A stretch of 49,391 bases of DNA, from assembly GCA_002323995.1 (NCBI GenBank), contig DCQY01000117.1:7987-57377 (forward strand). Reading direction: 5' to 3'. Numbering within the stretch: the first letter of the stretch is position 1; the number at the start of each line of letters is the position of its first letter. The notes under the pieces are model-generated. The model saw only the letters and a list, made by a program, of their open reading frames with translations. It made no database searches and was not told the DNA's origin. A program made the translations under genes and the position numbers. The stretch comes from Akkermansiaceae bacterium UBA1506. Lineage in GTDB: Bacteria > Verrucomicrobiota > Verrucomicrobiia > Verrucomicrobiales > DEV007. Positions 19,262 through 28,238 of the stretch are shown in pieces.

Positions 19262-22200
19262 ATGGCAGCTTCCCCTCAATTCCCCCTCAAGCAGTCGGCT
19301 GCTGCATTCCTTTTAGTGGGCTTTCCCTTCAGCGTTTCCGCTGAAGGGAAAATCGATTTCAACCGCGATGTGAGACCTATCTTGGCGGACAGATGCTTCC
19401 ATTGCCACGGCCCTGACAAGGAAACGAGGGAGGCCGATTTGCGCCTTGATATTGAGGAGGACGCGAAACGAGATTTTGGCGGCTACTTTGCGATCAATTC
19501 CGGCAATGCAGCGGACAGTGAGGTCTACTACCGCATCATAAGTGATGATGATAACGATCTCATGCCGCCACCGGAGTCGAAGCGTGAGATGACGGATGAG
19601 GAGAAAGAGATCATTCGTCGATGGATTGATGAAGGCGCCGAATACGAGGATCACTGGTCTCTAGTCCCTCCAACCCAAGTGACTGATGTACGGGTGTCAG
19701 ATGAATCCTGGATCAGTAACGAAGTCGATCAGTTTATTTTGAACCGGCTCGATGAGCACGGCTTAAAACCCTCGGAGGAAGCTGACCGTCGTACTTTGAT
19801 CAGACGTCTCAGTTTTGACCTGACCGGGTTACCACCCACTCCAGAGGAAGTGGAAGCCTACGTTAATGACGCTTCTGACGAGGCATACGAAGCCGTGGTC
19901 GACCGTCTCTTAAAGTCACCACGGTTTGGTGAGCACTGGGCAAGGTCTTGGCTTGACCTCGCTCGCTACGCCGACTCCAATGGTTTTCAGGCGGATCAAC
20001 TTCGTGACAGTTGGGCATATCGCGACTGGGTCATCAATGCGCTGAATCACGGCATGCCCTTCGATCAATTCACCATTGAGCAACTCGCCGGGGACCTCCT
20101 TCCTAACGCGACGATTGACCAGAAGATTGCAACTGGTTTCCACCGAACTGTGACTTGCAATGTGGAAGCGGGGGTACACCCGGAGGAGAATCGAACCAAT
20201 CAGGTAGTCGATCGAGTGAACACGACCGCGACAGTTTGGCTCGGCACCACAATGGGCTGTGTGCAGTGTCACGACCATAAGTATGACCCATTCACGACGA
20301 AGGACTACTATGGACTCTTTGCCTTCTTCAACAACACGCCGCTGGAGGTTGATAATGGAGGTAAGGGCGTGTCATTCGACTTTGTGGGGCCCAAGATGGA
20401 TCTGCCGATTCCAGCGGAGCAGGCTGCTAAACGAGAGAAGATATCGGCCCAGATCGAGCAACTGGCGAGCAAGCGTAAGCAGATGATGACCGGTTCTGAA
20501 GGGCGTGAGCAGTGGGAAACGGACCTGAGGACATCTCTCAAAAACCGCCCCGAATGGACCACGCTCACGGTGGAGAGGTTTGGGACTAACGGAGGGGAAG
20601 ACTTTCGTCTACTCGAAGACAAATCTGTTCTCGTAACCGGGAACGTTCCCGGAACGGTGGTTTACACTATCGATACCAAGCCGAAGCTGAAGCAGGTCAC
20701 TGCTTTAAGGGTCGAGGCCCTGACGCACGACGAACTGCCTGGCACAGGTCCGGGGCGCGGAGATGACGAGCGTCCCAACTTTATTCTCAGTGAGCTGAAC
20801 GTGACGCTTCATGAGAAAGGTCAGACTAAAGCCAGAAAAGTTGTCCTGAATTCTGTGACAGCTGACTATTCGCAACCCAATTGGGAAGTTGAAAAGTCGA
20901 TCGACGGCAATCGAAAGACAGGTTGGGCCATCGGACAGCAATTCGGCAAGCCCCATTGGGCCGTCTACCGTCTTGAGGAACCGCTCTTGTTGAAAGAAGG
21001 CGCCACCCTTCGTTTCTCACTCGACCAGAACTATGGACGAGGTCGCACGATTGGTCGGGTGCGTCTCTCCGCCATGGATGGAGATCCTTTGGTTCATGAA
21101 GTGAGCGATGACATTCTAAAGATCCTTGAGAAGAATCGTGACAAGCTGTCCAAAGCTGAGATCAGAACCCTTGATGATTTGTTCATGGAGTCCAATCCTG
21201 CGTTGAAGAAACTCGACGCTGAGATGAGCAAAGCGAAGCGTGATCTTAACGCCATTAAGATCCCCTCCACTCTTGTGATGATTGAGATGGAAGAGTCGCG
21301 CGATACCCATATCATGAACCGTGGTGTCTACCTAGACAAAGGAGAGAAGGTCGTTGCTGCAACGCCGGAGGTGTTGCCTCCGATGGACGAGAGTCTTCCA
21401 AAAGACCGCCTTGGTCTGGCTAAGTGGTTGGTGAATGGAGAGAATCCGCTAGTGGCGCGTGTCACTGTGAATCGCTGGTGGGCCGAGTTGTTCGGTGAAG
21501 GCATCGTCGCCACCTTGGAAGATTTTGGAACAATGGCTCAACCACCGACCCATCCCAGGTTGCTCGATTGGCTCGCGGTCGAATTCGTCGACTCTGGTTG
21601 GGATATGAAGCATGTCCTCAAGGTCATGGTCATGTCATCAACCTACCGACAGTCTTCGAAGGTGAATCCTGAGACTTACGAAGCGGATCCAAAGAATTCT
21701 TGGCTGGCGCGCGGACCCCGCTTCCGCATGACCGCGGAAATGGTGCGTGACAATGCACTTGCAGTCAGCGGAATGCTCTCTACTAAGGCGGAAGGGGAAC
21801 CCATCATGCCGCACCAGCCAACCGGGATTTGGCGTCAGGTCGGGCGGAACGAACCGAAGTGGATTGATGAAACTGATGAGGATCGTTATCGCCGCGGTGT
21901 TTACGTAATCTGGCGTCGCGCGGCGCCCTATCCGAGTTTCGTGAATTTTGACGCGCCGGACCGTGGCTCCTGTGTCGTGAGCCGACCGCGGACCAACACT
22001 CCGCTACAAGCGCTCACCTTGATGAACGACCCCGTCTACGTGGAGCTTTCTCTAGCTCTCGCAAACCGGTTGCTGTCCGAAACGCCCGAGACCTCTGATG
22101 AGGAGCGCATCCAGCACGCCTTCGAACTGGTATTGTCGCGACCAGCAGACAAGGAAGAGTTGAGTTTCTTGGAAGGTGTCATTAGGGAACGGGCCGAATC

Positions 22201-22348
22201 ACTCTCGCCGGAGGAGGTAGAGAACCTGCTCGACAGTGAAGGGATCAATTATCAGCCTAACGAAGCTCTCGATAAAACAGAACTTGCCGCGTGGTTCTAC
22301 GTGGCCAGTATTCTGCTGAACCTCGACGAAACCATCACGAAAGGATAA
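19262..22348 (+). CDS. Secreted PSCyt1-DUF1549-DUF1553 protein with two CxxCH motifs (module 4)
   Basis: This protein of about 1028 residues is the longest of the set. It has a signal peptide (about 1-27) and a PSCyt1 domain with C45-F-H-C48-H49-GPDKE and MPPPESKREM. DUF1549 includes LRRLSF-like RRLSFDLTGLPPTPEEV, WARSWLDLARYADSNGFQ and C333-V-Q-C336-H337-DHKYDPF. A central insert (about 420-640) has a beta-rich carbohydrate-binding-like stretch, followed by a charged helical segment rich in Lys and Glu. DUF1553 ends the protein with VTVNRWWAELFGEGIV, RGPRFRMTAEMVRDNALAV and NTPLQALTLMNDPVYVE. ATG 19262 is chosen over GTG 19256 because AGGTGA sits at the right distance. The DUF1501 partner starts four bases after the stop. 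Confidence 0.92.
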   Translation: MAASPQFPLKQSAAAFLLVGFPFSVSAEGKIDFNRDVRPILADRCFHCHGPDKETREADLRLDIEEDAKRDFGGYFAINSGNAADSEVYYRIISDDDNDLMPPPESKREMTDEEKEIIRRWIDEGAEYEDHWSLVPPTQVTDVRVSDESWISNEVDQFILNRLDEHGLKPSEEADRRTLIRRLSFDLTGLPPTPEEVEAYVNDASDEAYEAVVDRLLKSPRFGEHWARSWLDLARYADSNGFQADQLRDSWAYRDWVINALNHGMPFDQFTIEQLAGDLLPNATIDQKIATGFHRTVTCNVEAGVHPEENRTNQVVDRVNTTATVWLGTTMGCVQCHDHKYDPFTTKDYYGLFAFFNNTPLEVDNGGKGVSFDFVGPKMDLPIPAEQAAKREKISAQIEQLASKRKQMMTGSEGREQWETDLRTSLKNRPEWTTLTVERFGTNGGEDFRLLEDKSVLVTGNVPGTVVYTIDTKPKLKQVTALRVEALTHDELPGTGPGRGDDERPNFILSELNVTLHEKGQTKARKVVLNSVTADYSQPNWEVEKSIDGNRKTGWAIGQQFGKPHWAVYRLEEPLLLKEGATLRFSLDQNYGRGRTIGRVRLSAMDGDPLVHEVSDDILKILEKNRDKLSKAEIRTLDDLFMESNPALKKLDAEMSKAKRDLNAIKIPSTLVMIEMEESRDTHIMNRGVYLDKGEKVVAATPEVLPPMDESLPKDRLGLAKWLVNGENPLVARVTVNRWWAELFGEGIVATLEDFGTMAQPPTHPRLLDWLAVEFVDSGWDMKHVLKVMVMSSTYRQSSKVNPETYEADPKNSWLARGPRFRMTAEMVRDNALAVSGMLSTKAEGEPIMPHQPTGIWRQVGRNEPKWIDETDEDRYRRGVYVIWRRAAPYPSFVNFDAPDRGSCVVSRPRTNTPLQALTLMNDPVYVELSLALANRLLSETPETSDEERIQHAFELVLSRPADKEELSFLEGVIRERAESLSPEEVENLLDSEGINYQPNEALDKTELAAWFYVASILLNLDETITKG

Positions 22349-22352
22349 GCGA

Positions 22353-23783
22353 ATGAATCCCTGGTTAAATCACATGCAGAGCATGACTCGCCGCCAGCTC
22401 TTCCAGCAGGCGGGGATGGGCATGGGTGGTGCCGCGCTGGGCTCGCTTCTCGCCGAAGATCTCGGCGCCGCTGTCGAGAATGGAGGACTGCACTTCGCAC
22501 CGAAAGCAAAACGAGTTATCTACATTCACCTCGTGGGCGCACCGTCCCATCTAGACCTCTTCGATCATAAGCCAATGCTGCAAAAGCGTCACGGTGAGCT
22601 CTGTCCGGATGAGTTCTTTGTCGGTAAGCAGCTCGCCTTCATTCGCCAGCAACCGACCCTGTTCGGAACGCCTCAGGAAGGGGAGTGGGGATTCAAACGT
22701 TGTGGCCAATCGGGTATCTCGATTTCCAACCTGATGCCAAACCTCCAAGGAGTGGCAGATGAACTCTGTTTCATTCGGGCGCTCGAGACGGATCAGTTTA
22801 ATCATGCCCCGGCACAGCTGAAATCACTAACCGGTTTCAGCCAGTTCGGCCGACCCAGTATTGGTTCTTGGGTTAATTATGGTCTCGGAAGTGAGAACAA
22901 GGATCTTCCTGGGTTTGTCGTGTTGATCACTGGCCAGGTGCTCGGGGCTGGCAACAGCGCATGGGGGAGTGGCTTTCTCCCGACAATAAATCAGGGGATC
23001 GAATTTCGCAGCAAAGGTGATCCTGTGCTGTTCTTGTCCAATCCGAAAGGGGTTAGCCCATCGGATCGACGCAAGGTAGTCGATTCCGTGAAGCATCTTA
23101 ATGGTCTTAGACTCGCTGATATAGGCGACCCGGAAATCCAGACCAGGATCAGCCAGTATGAAATGGCCTATCGAATGCAGACAGCAGTGCCCGAGTTGAT
23201 GGATATTACGAGCGAGTCCAAGGAAATGCACGAGCTCTACGGCACGGATCCGGGCAAGACCAGTTTCGCTAACAACTGCCTCCTTGCCCGACGTCTTGCC
23301 GAGCGAGGGGTCCGTTTTGTTCAACTTTTTGACCAAGGTTGGGACCACCACGGCAATATTGTGAATCGGTTGCCGGCCAAGGCGAAAGAGGTAGATCAGC
23401 CTATCGCGGCTTTGATTAAGGATTTAAAGCAGCGCAATCTACTCGACGAGACTCTTGTGGTCTGGTCGGCTGAATTCGGACGAACTCCTATGGCGCAGGG
23501 GAGCAATGGATCAGGCGACACCATCAAGGTCGGCCGTGATCATCATAAGGAAGCCTTTACCGTCTGGATGGCTGGTGGGGGCACTAAGGGTGGCTTTGAG
23601 TATGGTCAAACCGATGAACTGGGGTATGCCGCGGTGGAGAATCCAGTCCACATGCATGACTTCAACGCAACCATCCTGCACCTGCTTGGGATTGATCACG
23701 AGCGGCTCAACTTTCGATATCAGGGACTCGATGTACGCCTGACGGATGTGCACGGGCACGTGGTGAAGGATTTGATTGCTTAG
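22353..23783 (+). CDS. Tat-exported DUF1501 protein (module 4)
   Basis: This 476-residue protein has a Tat-like leader, TRRQLFQQAGMGMGGAALG (about residues 12-30). The DUF1501 segments are VIYIHLVGAPSHLDLFDHKP, MMA-type MPNLQGVADELCFIRAL, NNCLLARRLAERGVRFVQL, QGWDHHGNI, LVVWSAEFGRTPM, GRDHHKEAFTVWMAGGGTKGG and DFNATILHLLGIDHE. It is close in plan to the module 1 partner. The AAAGGA ahead of ATG 22353 and the four-base gap from the upstream gene indicate an operon of two genes. Confidence 0.93.
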   Translation: MNPWLNHMQSMTRRQLFQQAGMGMGGAALGSLLAEDLGAAVENGGLHFAPKAKRVIYIHLVGAPSHLDLFDHKPMLQKRHGELCPDEFFVGKQLAFIRQQPTLFGTPQEGEWGFKRCGQSGISISNLMPNLQGVADELCFIRALETDQFNHAPAQLKSLTGFSQFGRPSIGSWVNYGLGSENKDLPGFVVLITGQVLGAGNSAWGSGFLPTINQGIEFRSKGDPVLFLSNPKGVSPSDRRKVVDSVKHLNGLRLADIGDPEIQTRISQYEMAYRMQTAVPELMDITSESKEMHELYGTDPGKTSFANNCLLARRLAERGVRFVQLFDQGWDHHGNIVNRLPAKAKEVDQPIAALIKDLKQRNLLDETLVVWSAEFGRTPMAQGSNGSGDTIKVGRDHHKEAFTVWMAGGGTKGGFEYGQTDELGYAAVENPVHMHDFNATILHLLGIDHERLNFRYQGLDVRLTDVHGHVVKDLIA

Positions 23784-23854
23784 TGGAGCCCTGCTGGTGC
23801 GATGGGTTTTGTTGAAAAAAGACTTAAGAAATAAAGGGGGTGGGCTGCGCCTAC

Positions 23855-23890
23855 AAAAAACGCCGCCGGGTCGTCCCAAGCGGCGTTTGT
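23855..23890 (-). terminator. Terminator of the small basic protein gene
   Basis: Read on the minus strand, ACGCCGC-TT-GGG-ACGA-CCC-GG-CGGCGT forms a GC-rich stem directly followed by a run of T residues. The minus-strand gene ends at 23912, just upstream. On the plus strand the same stem is followed only by TTTGTT, so it could stop the DUF1501 gene less efficiently. It is probably a bidirectional terminator. Confidence 0.85.
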
Positions 23891-23911
23891 TAAAAGAATC
23901 TGGTGATCCGA

Positions 23912-24112
23912 TTAGCTTTCCTTGCCGATGTTGGCGGGGCGCTTGAGGAAATCAAGGATCTCGCGGGAAGTCAGGCGTGCGACTACTTCTTCGTTCATGC
24001 CGAGGGCCACAAGACGGCGGCGCTGCTCGAGGCGGCGGCGGTTTTTCTTGGCACCGCTCTTACGAGGACGGGTTTGGCACTGGTTGTTGGTTTTTCTGAT
24101 GTGATTGCCCAT
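23912..24112 (-). CDS. Small basic protein of unknown function
   Basis: This 66-residue protein starts at ATG 24112. It begins MGNHIRKTNNQCQTRPRKSG, followed by a very basic Arg/Lys helix-forming stretch (KKNRRRLEQRRRL). A less charged C-terminal half contains EEVVARLTSREILDFLKRP. The size and charge resemble small ribosome- or nucleic-acid-associated proteins, but I do not recognise the family and assign no function. It is supported as a real gene by its isolation, opposite orientation to its neighbours, protein-like composition and a dedicated strong terminator 22 bases after the stop. A TTG at 24136 would extend it by eight residues. A hairpin (24130-24146) lies just upstream of the ATG. 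Confidence 0.72.
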   Translation of the reverse strand: MGNHIRKTNNQCQTRPRKSGAKKNRRRLEQRRRLVALGMNEEVVARLTSREILDFLKRPANIGKES

Positions 24113-24443
24113 GATTCTGGCTTTCTTTATGGTCAAAAAATGACCAGATAAATTTTGAGGGTGGAATTAGTAGCTTCGAACCGTCGTCCGGTCAACCGCT
24201 ATTCCACGATGGTTAAGGTAGTTTCAACGGGCCGGCGACACTACTTTTGATAGGGGGTTGGTCGGTTTTGAGCCGGCGGCTAGCGAGAATTCCTTCGGGC
24301 GTCGGCGAGACTGATTCGTGTTTTATATCGAGTTCAGATGTGCCTCGACTATGGTATGATGTTGTTGGCCAAGGCTGCTAGGTTGAGCCGAAGCTCGCTT
24401 CAGACTTGCGCACCACGGAGATCACCGCTTGAATCAGTAACTT
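24113..24443. other. Divergent intergenic region
   Basis: This region lies between the leftward small basic protein and the rightward sulfatase and should contain both promoters. The only clear structure is an inverted repeat TGGTCA-AAAAA-TGACCA (24130-24146), which would be in the leader of the small gene. I see no gene and no confident promoter boxes. Confidence 0.4.
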
Positions 24444-26006
24444 ATGCGACTTCTGAACCTTATTGCCCTTTGCTGGTTACCTTTGCTGGCACATTCTAGC
24501 GACCCGGCTGGCTCTCGTCCGAACATTATCTTTATCCTTAGCGATGACATGGGTTGGGCTCAGCCCGGCTTCAATGGTGGTAACGCCGAGCTCACGCCAA
24601 ATCTTGATACGCTGGCGTCCGAAGGACTCCAACTGACAGCCCATTACACTCACTCTGTCTGCGCTCCGACACGAGGGGCTTTCTTGACGGGACGTTACTC
24701 GTTTCGCAACTGGATGGACTGGCGCTCGGAAGACTTCGGTAAGCCAAGCTATCTCGCCAAGTTGGGACTGACGCTAGCGCACACTGAAGACGGTGAAGAA
24801 ACACGACGCATCCATGCTCTTGAAAGTTCGGAACGAACTGTGGCTGAGGCGTTGAAGGATGCTGGCTATTTTACCTCGATCTGTGGCAAGTGGCACTGCG
24901 GTGAATGGCTACCCGAGCATCTACCAATGGGACAGGGCTTCATGCACCAGTATGGCTTTTACGCATGGGGAATTGACTATTACAATAAATCTATTGTCCA
25001 CAACGCACCGGCTCGATTCGCCGTGTTTGACTGGCATCGTAATCAGAAGCCGGTCTGGGAGGAAGGCTATGCGACGGATCTACTTGCCGACGAAGCGGTT
25101 CGTGTCATTGAGGAGTCAACGGGTCAACAGCCGCTTTTTGTTTACGTCGCGTTCAATGCCGTGCATGGCCCGCTCAATCCGCCTCCCGGCTTCGAAGGTA
25201 ATCCCGGTGAGCCGCTTGAGATCCGAGATGCCATGCTGGAAAATATGGACACGAATGTTGGCAAGATCATGAAGGCCGTCGAAGAGAAGGGAATTCGAAA
25301 CAATACGCTTTTAATTTTCGCCAACGACAATGGTCCGGTGATGGAAGAAATGAGCGCGCCTTATCGTGGAACGAAGAACACTACTTTCGAGGGTGGCGTG
25401 CGTACGCCATGTCTCGTGCGCTGGCCTGGACATACAGAGCCCGGCAGCAAAAGTGATGAAATGTTTTTCATTGCTGATTGGTATACAACCTTCATCACCC
25501 TTGCGGGTGGAAATCATGAACAAGACACTTCGGTCGATGGCCTAGATCAAACTGATGTGATTTTCGGGGATGAGCCGAGTCCACGAACCGAGATTATTTT
25601 TGACGTTGAGGGAAGCGTCCGTGTGCCGACTATTCGCAGTGGTGACTATAAGTTGATGGGCGAATTGCTGTTTAACGTGGCTGACGACCCGTCTGAAACG
25701 ACCGATATCTCGGAAGCCAATCCCGAAATAGTTTTAAAGCTGACCGAGCGCCTCAAACAGGCCGCAAGCGAGCGCCCACCGCTCGGTGATAAGCCACTGC
25801 TGATGGAGCCACCGCTGCCGTATGTTTACGGTCTTGAAGAAAACAAAAATGTGCCCCAGTGGCTCAAAGATCACGTCGATGCGATCCGTTCAACTCAGCC
25901 TAAGGATTGGGCGCCAGGCGAGACGCCTTGGCCCCAGGCTCCCAAGGGAATTAATGCGAGCAAGATGACGGGCGGCCTCGACGAGCAGGGTGGTGGAGAG
26001 AAGTAG
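24444..26006 (+). CDS. Secreted arylsulfatase-family sulfatase
   Basis: This 520-residue protein has a signal peptide (about 1-18). The type I sulfatase fold opens with RPNIIFILSDDMGWAQPGF, supplying the metal-binding DD pair. C73-A-P-T-R is the site converted to formylglycine, followed by GAFLTGRYSFR. SICGKWHCGEW and a later NDNGPV ligand motif complete the family pattern. It would remove sulfate esters from glycans or other organic sulfates in the periplasm or outside, after activation by a formylglycine-generating enzyme that is not in this window. The substrate cannot be told from sequence. It is the first of five sulfatases in the region. Confidence 0.92.
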   Translation: MRLLNLIALCWLPLLAHSSDPAGSRPNIIFILSDDMGWAQPGFNGGNAELTPNLDTLASEGLQLTAHYTHSVCAPTRGAFLTGRYSFRNWMDWRSEDFGKPSYLAKLGLTLAHTEDGEETRRIHALESSERTVAEALKDAGYFTSICGKWHCGEWLPEHLPMGQGFMHQYGFYAWGIDYYNKSIVHNAPARFAVFDWHRNQKPVWEEGYATDLLADEAVRVIEESTGQQPLFVYVAFNAVHGPLNPPPGFEGNPGEPLEIRDAMLENMDTNVGKIMKAVEEKGIRNNTLLIFANDNGPVMEEMSAPYRGTKNTTFEGGVRTPCLVRWPGHTEPGSKSDEMFFIADWYTTFITLAGGNHEQDTSVDGLDQTDVIFGDEPSPRTEIIFDVEGSVRVPTIRSGDYKLMGELLFNVADDPSETTDISEANPEIVLKLTERLKQAASERPPLGDKPLLMEPPLPYVYGLEENKNVPQWLKDHVDAIRSTQPKDWAPGETPWPQAPKGINASKMTGGLDEQGGGEK

Positions 26007-26101
26007 CGATTTATCTAAGCGGCCTTTTTGCGCATTCGGGAGCCGTGAAATAGGGGATAGCCGAAATAGAACAAAATCCTTTTAAGGTGCTATTATAAAA
26101 A

Positions 26102-26869
26102 ATGAGGTGTTTGGTTAGTACCGTATTTTCGTTATGTCTGCTCGGACTGATCCTCCATGCTGACGACAAGTCCTCGGGCGCAAAGACTAAAATTGTATTC
26201 GTGCTTGGCGAAAAAGAATATGGGACCCTGGAAAACGTTCCGAAATTCTTCGAGGACCTGCTTGAACCCGAGGGGTATACAGCGACCTTTATCGTGGCCC
26301 AACCGGAGGAAGAGGTGCGAAACGATTTTTCCCATCTGGCAGAGGCGTTAAAAGATGCAGATCTCGCCTTTATTAGCGCTAGGCGACGGGCGCCGGAAAA
26401 AGAGGATATACAAGCGCTGAAAAATCATGTGGCAGCGGGAAAGCCGCTAGTCGCGATACGGACATCAAGCCACGCCTTCCACTTGAAAGGGCAATCCGCA
26501 CCGGTTGGTCACGATGTGTGGGAGGAATTCGACCCTGAGATTCTGGGTGGTAATTACAACGGTCATTACCGTGAGGAGTTGGCAACGATCACCGTTGAAA
26601 AGGGAGCTGAGTCACATCCTCTACTAAAGGGTATTGGAGAGTTGCCAAAGTCGAACAAGCTGTATCGAGTAAAGCCATTAGCTGATTCAACCACCTTATT
26701 ACTCAATGGAAAGATCGAAGGGCATGAGATAGAACCAGTCGCCTGGACCAATGAGGCCGGTGATAATGCGGCGAAGATTTTTTATACTTCACTGGGGCAA
26801 CGGTCTGACTTTGAGAGTGCAGAATTTTGCCAATTTCTCAAACAGGCCATCGAGTGGGCGCTGGACTGA
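26102..26869 (+). CDS. Secreted ThuA domain protein
   Basis: This 255-residue protein has a signal peptide (about 1-20) and a single ThuA-like class I glutamine-amidotransferase fold. Visible segments are IVFVLGEKEYGTLENVPKFF, a D-L-A-F-I-S strand, ALKNHVAAGKPLVAIRTSSH, GGNYNGHYRE and the C-terminal KIFYTSLGQRSDF with a terminal FCQFLKQAIEWAL helix. ThuA-like proteins are associated with trehalose or other sugar use and often sit beside Gfo/Idh/MocA oxidoreductases and secreted sugar-active enzymes. The biochemical activity is unclear. It converges on the CE15-like gene with only four bases between the stop codons. Confidence 0.85.
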   Translation: MRCLVSTVFSLCLLGLILHADDKSSGAKTKIVFVLGEKEYGTLENVPKFFEDLLEPEGYTATFIVAQPEEEVRNDFSHLAEALKDADLAFISARRRAPEKEDIQALKNHVAAGKPLVAIRTSSHAFHLKGQSAPVGHDVWEEFDPEILGGNYNGHYREELATITVEKGAESHPLLKGIGELPKSNKLYRVKPLADSTTLLLNGKIEGHEIEPVAWTNEAGDNAAKIFYTSLGQRSDFESAEFCQFLKQAIEWALD

Positions 26870-26873
26870 GAAT

Positions 26874-28112
26874 TCACGGGTTAAGGTGCTGCTTAGCAAA
26901 CTTGATGTATTGCTCCCAGTCGTAGTCGGTCACATCGTGCCTGCCGGTTCGGATGTGGTAGCCGATCTGACCATGGATTGGTTGATTTACTTGAGGTATC
27001 TCGGTTGCGGGTAACCCTTCAGTTCCCAGTAATTTGTAAACCGGTGAAGCGTGGAGGCAGGAAAGAAACTCACCCTTGGGGTCAGCCCAGCGATCTTCTT
27101 CAGCGCTTGCAACGTAAAGCGGTCGCGGAGCGATCATGGCCAGTAGCGTGTGGTTATCAAACGGCATAGCGTCCTCGTTGTTGGCGTAGCGATCGAAATT
27201 ATCGCAAAACCAATGGGGAAATGAATGGGTTATTTTCGAGACGGTTTCTCCAATCTTACGACGTGAAAGGGCGGCGCCTCCACAACCTGAATTATTGGAA
27301 ATAACGAGAGCAAAACGGCTGTCGCTGGCGCCTGCCCAAAGTGAAGTTTTACCGAGCCTCGAGTGGCCAAAAACGGCGACCTTGGTGGCGTCAATCTCCA
27401 CAATCTCACTCTCAATTACATCGAGAATGCGACTCAGAGCCCAAGCCCAAGTTGCAATGGAAGCGGCTTCATGTGGAGCGGGCTTTCCAAGTTGAGCATG
27501 AACACCATTTTTGAAACCGTCGTCCTGATCCGGGTCGACGTCGCCGTAGTAGACGGTTGCGAGGGCAAATCCGTTGGTAAGGATTCGTTCTACGGGCCAC
27601 CGGCTCGAGCTTGCGCCGCGGTCTTCAGCGCTGGCACGATTATCTTTTTTCTTTCGCATCCAGCTATTGGTCAACTCGATATCCGGATCATTGAAGACTG
27701 AGTGATTACCGGAAAAATTGTAGCCGAGAAAAGCAGGTGCAGGTGCAGCAGTTGAAGCATTAGCTGGCAGAAACAGGCTAACTTTAATGTCCTGCCCGGC
27801 CAGATGAATTGTAAGTTGTCGAAGCTTGCCCCGTCCGTTGAGTATGGTTTTGTCAGGAGAGCTAATGAGGGAGCTGACATTAACGTCAGTAAAAGATTTT
27901 GGAATCACGCCGAACATTTCCCGTCCAAGCATGTCAAGCCACTCAATGCGTTTTTCCGACCATTGCTTTGCTTGTGTCACACCCTCAAGGGGGTTGGGTA
28001 GCGCATAGTCTGGGATAAGAGACTCGTCGTAATTAGGTTCAAATTTCTTATCCTCGGCTATCATGACAAGGGGAGACAATGCGGCGATAATCGCGATAAT
28101 ATATGATCGCAT
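26874..28112 (-). CDS. Secreted CE15-like glucuronoyl esterase
   Basis: This 412-residue protein has a signal peptide (about 1-19) and an alpha/beta-hydrolase domain of the carbohydrate esterase family 15 type. The nucleophile elbow is G-H-S251-R-L-G-K, followed by SLWAGASDSRF and ISNNSGCGGAALSRR. The catalytic His is H392 in YHIRTGRHDVTDYDW. The acidic partner is probably among E338/E339 in YVASAEEDRWADP, as in other bacterial members, rather than the Glu found after the nucleophile strand in fungal enzymes. Such enzymes cleave esters between 4-O-methylglucuronate and other groups, as in glucuronoxylan-lignin links. The frame is open upstream to 28325, but those residues overlap the divergent gene and are not signal-like. 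Confidence 0.85.
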   Translation of the reverse strand: MRSYIIAIIAALSPLVMIAEDKKFEPNYDESLIPDYALPNPLEGVTQAKQWSEKRIEWLDMLGREMFGVIPKSFTDVNVSSLISSPDKTILNGRGKLRQLTIHLAGQDIKVSLFLPANASTAAPAPAFLGYNFSGNHSVFNDPDIELTNSWMRKKKDNRASAEDRGASSSRWPVERILTNGFALATVYYGDVDPDQDDGFKNGVHAQLGKPAPHEAASIATWAWALSRILDVIESEIVEIDATKVAVFGHSRLGKTSLWAGASDSRFALVISNNSGCGGAALSRRKIGETVSKITHSFPHWFCDNFDRYANNEDAMPFDNHTLLAMIAPRPLYVASAEEDRWADPKGEFLSCLHASPVYKLLGTEGLPATEIPQVNQPIHGQIGYHIRTGRHDVTDYDWEQYIKFAKQHLNP

Positions 28113-28238
28113 AGGTGATAGGTTAGAGATCGAGAAACCGTGACTCAATCCAGAGCTTGACCGAATCACGCTATTTGTCGCCATGAATGGTAAACGACCG
28201 CTAAGAGACGGGCAGGCTCGGCCGTCGTATAACTGAAA

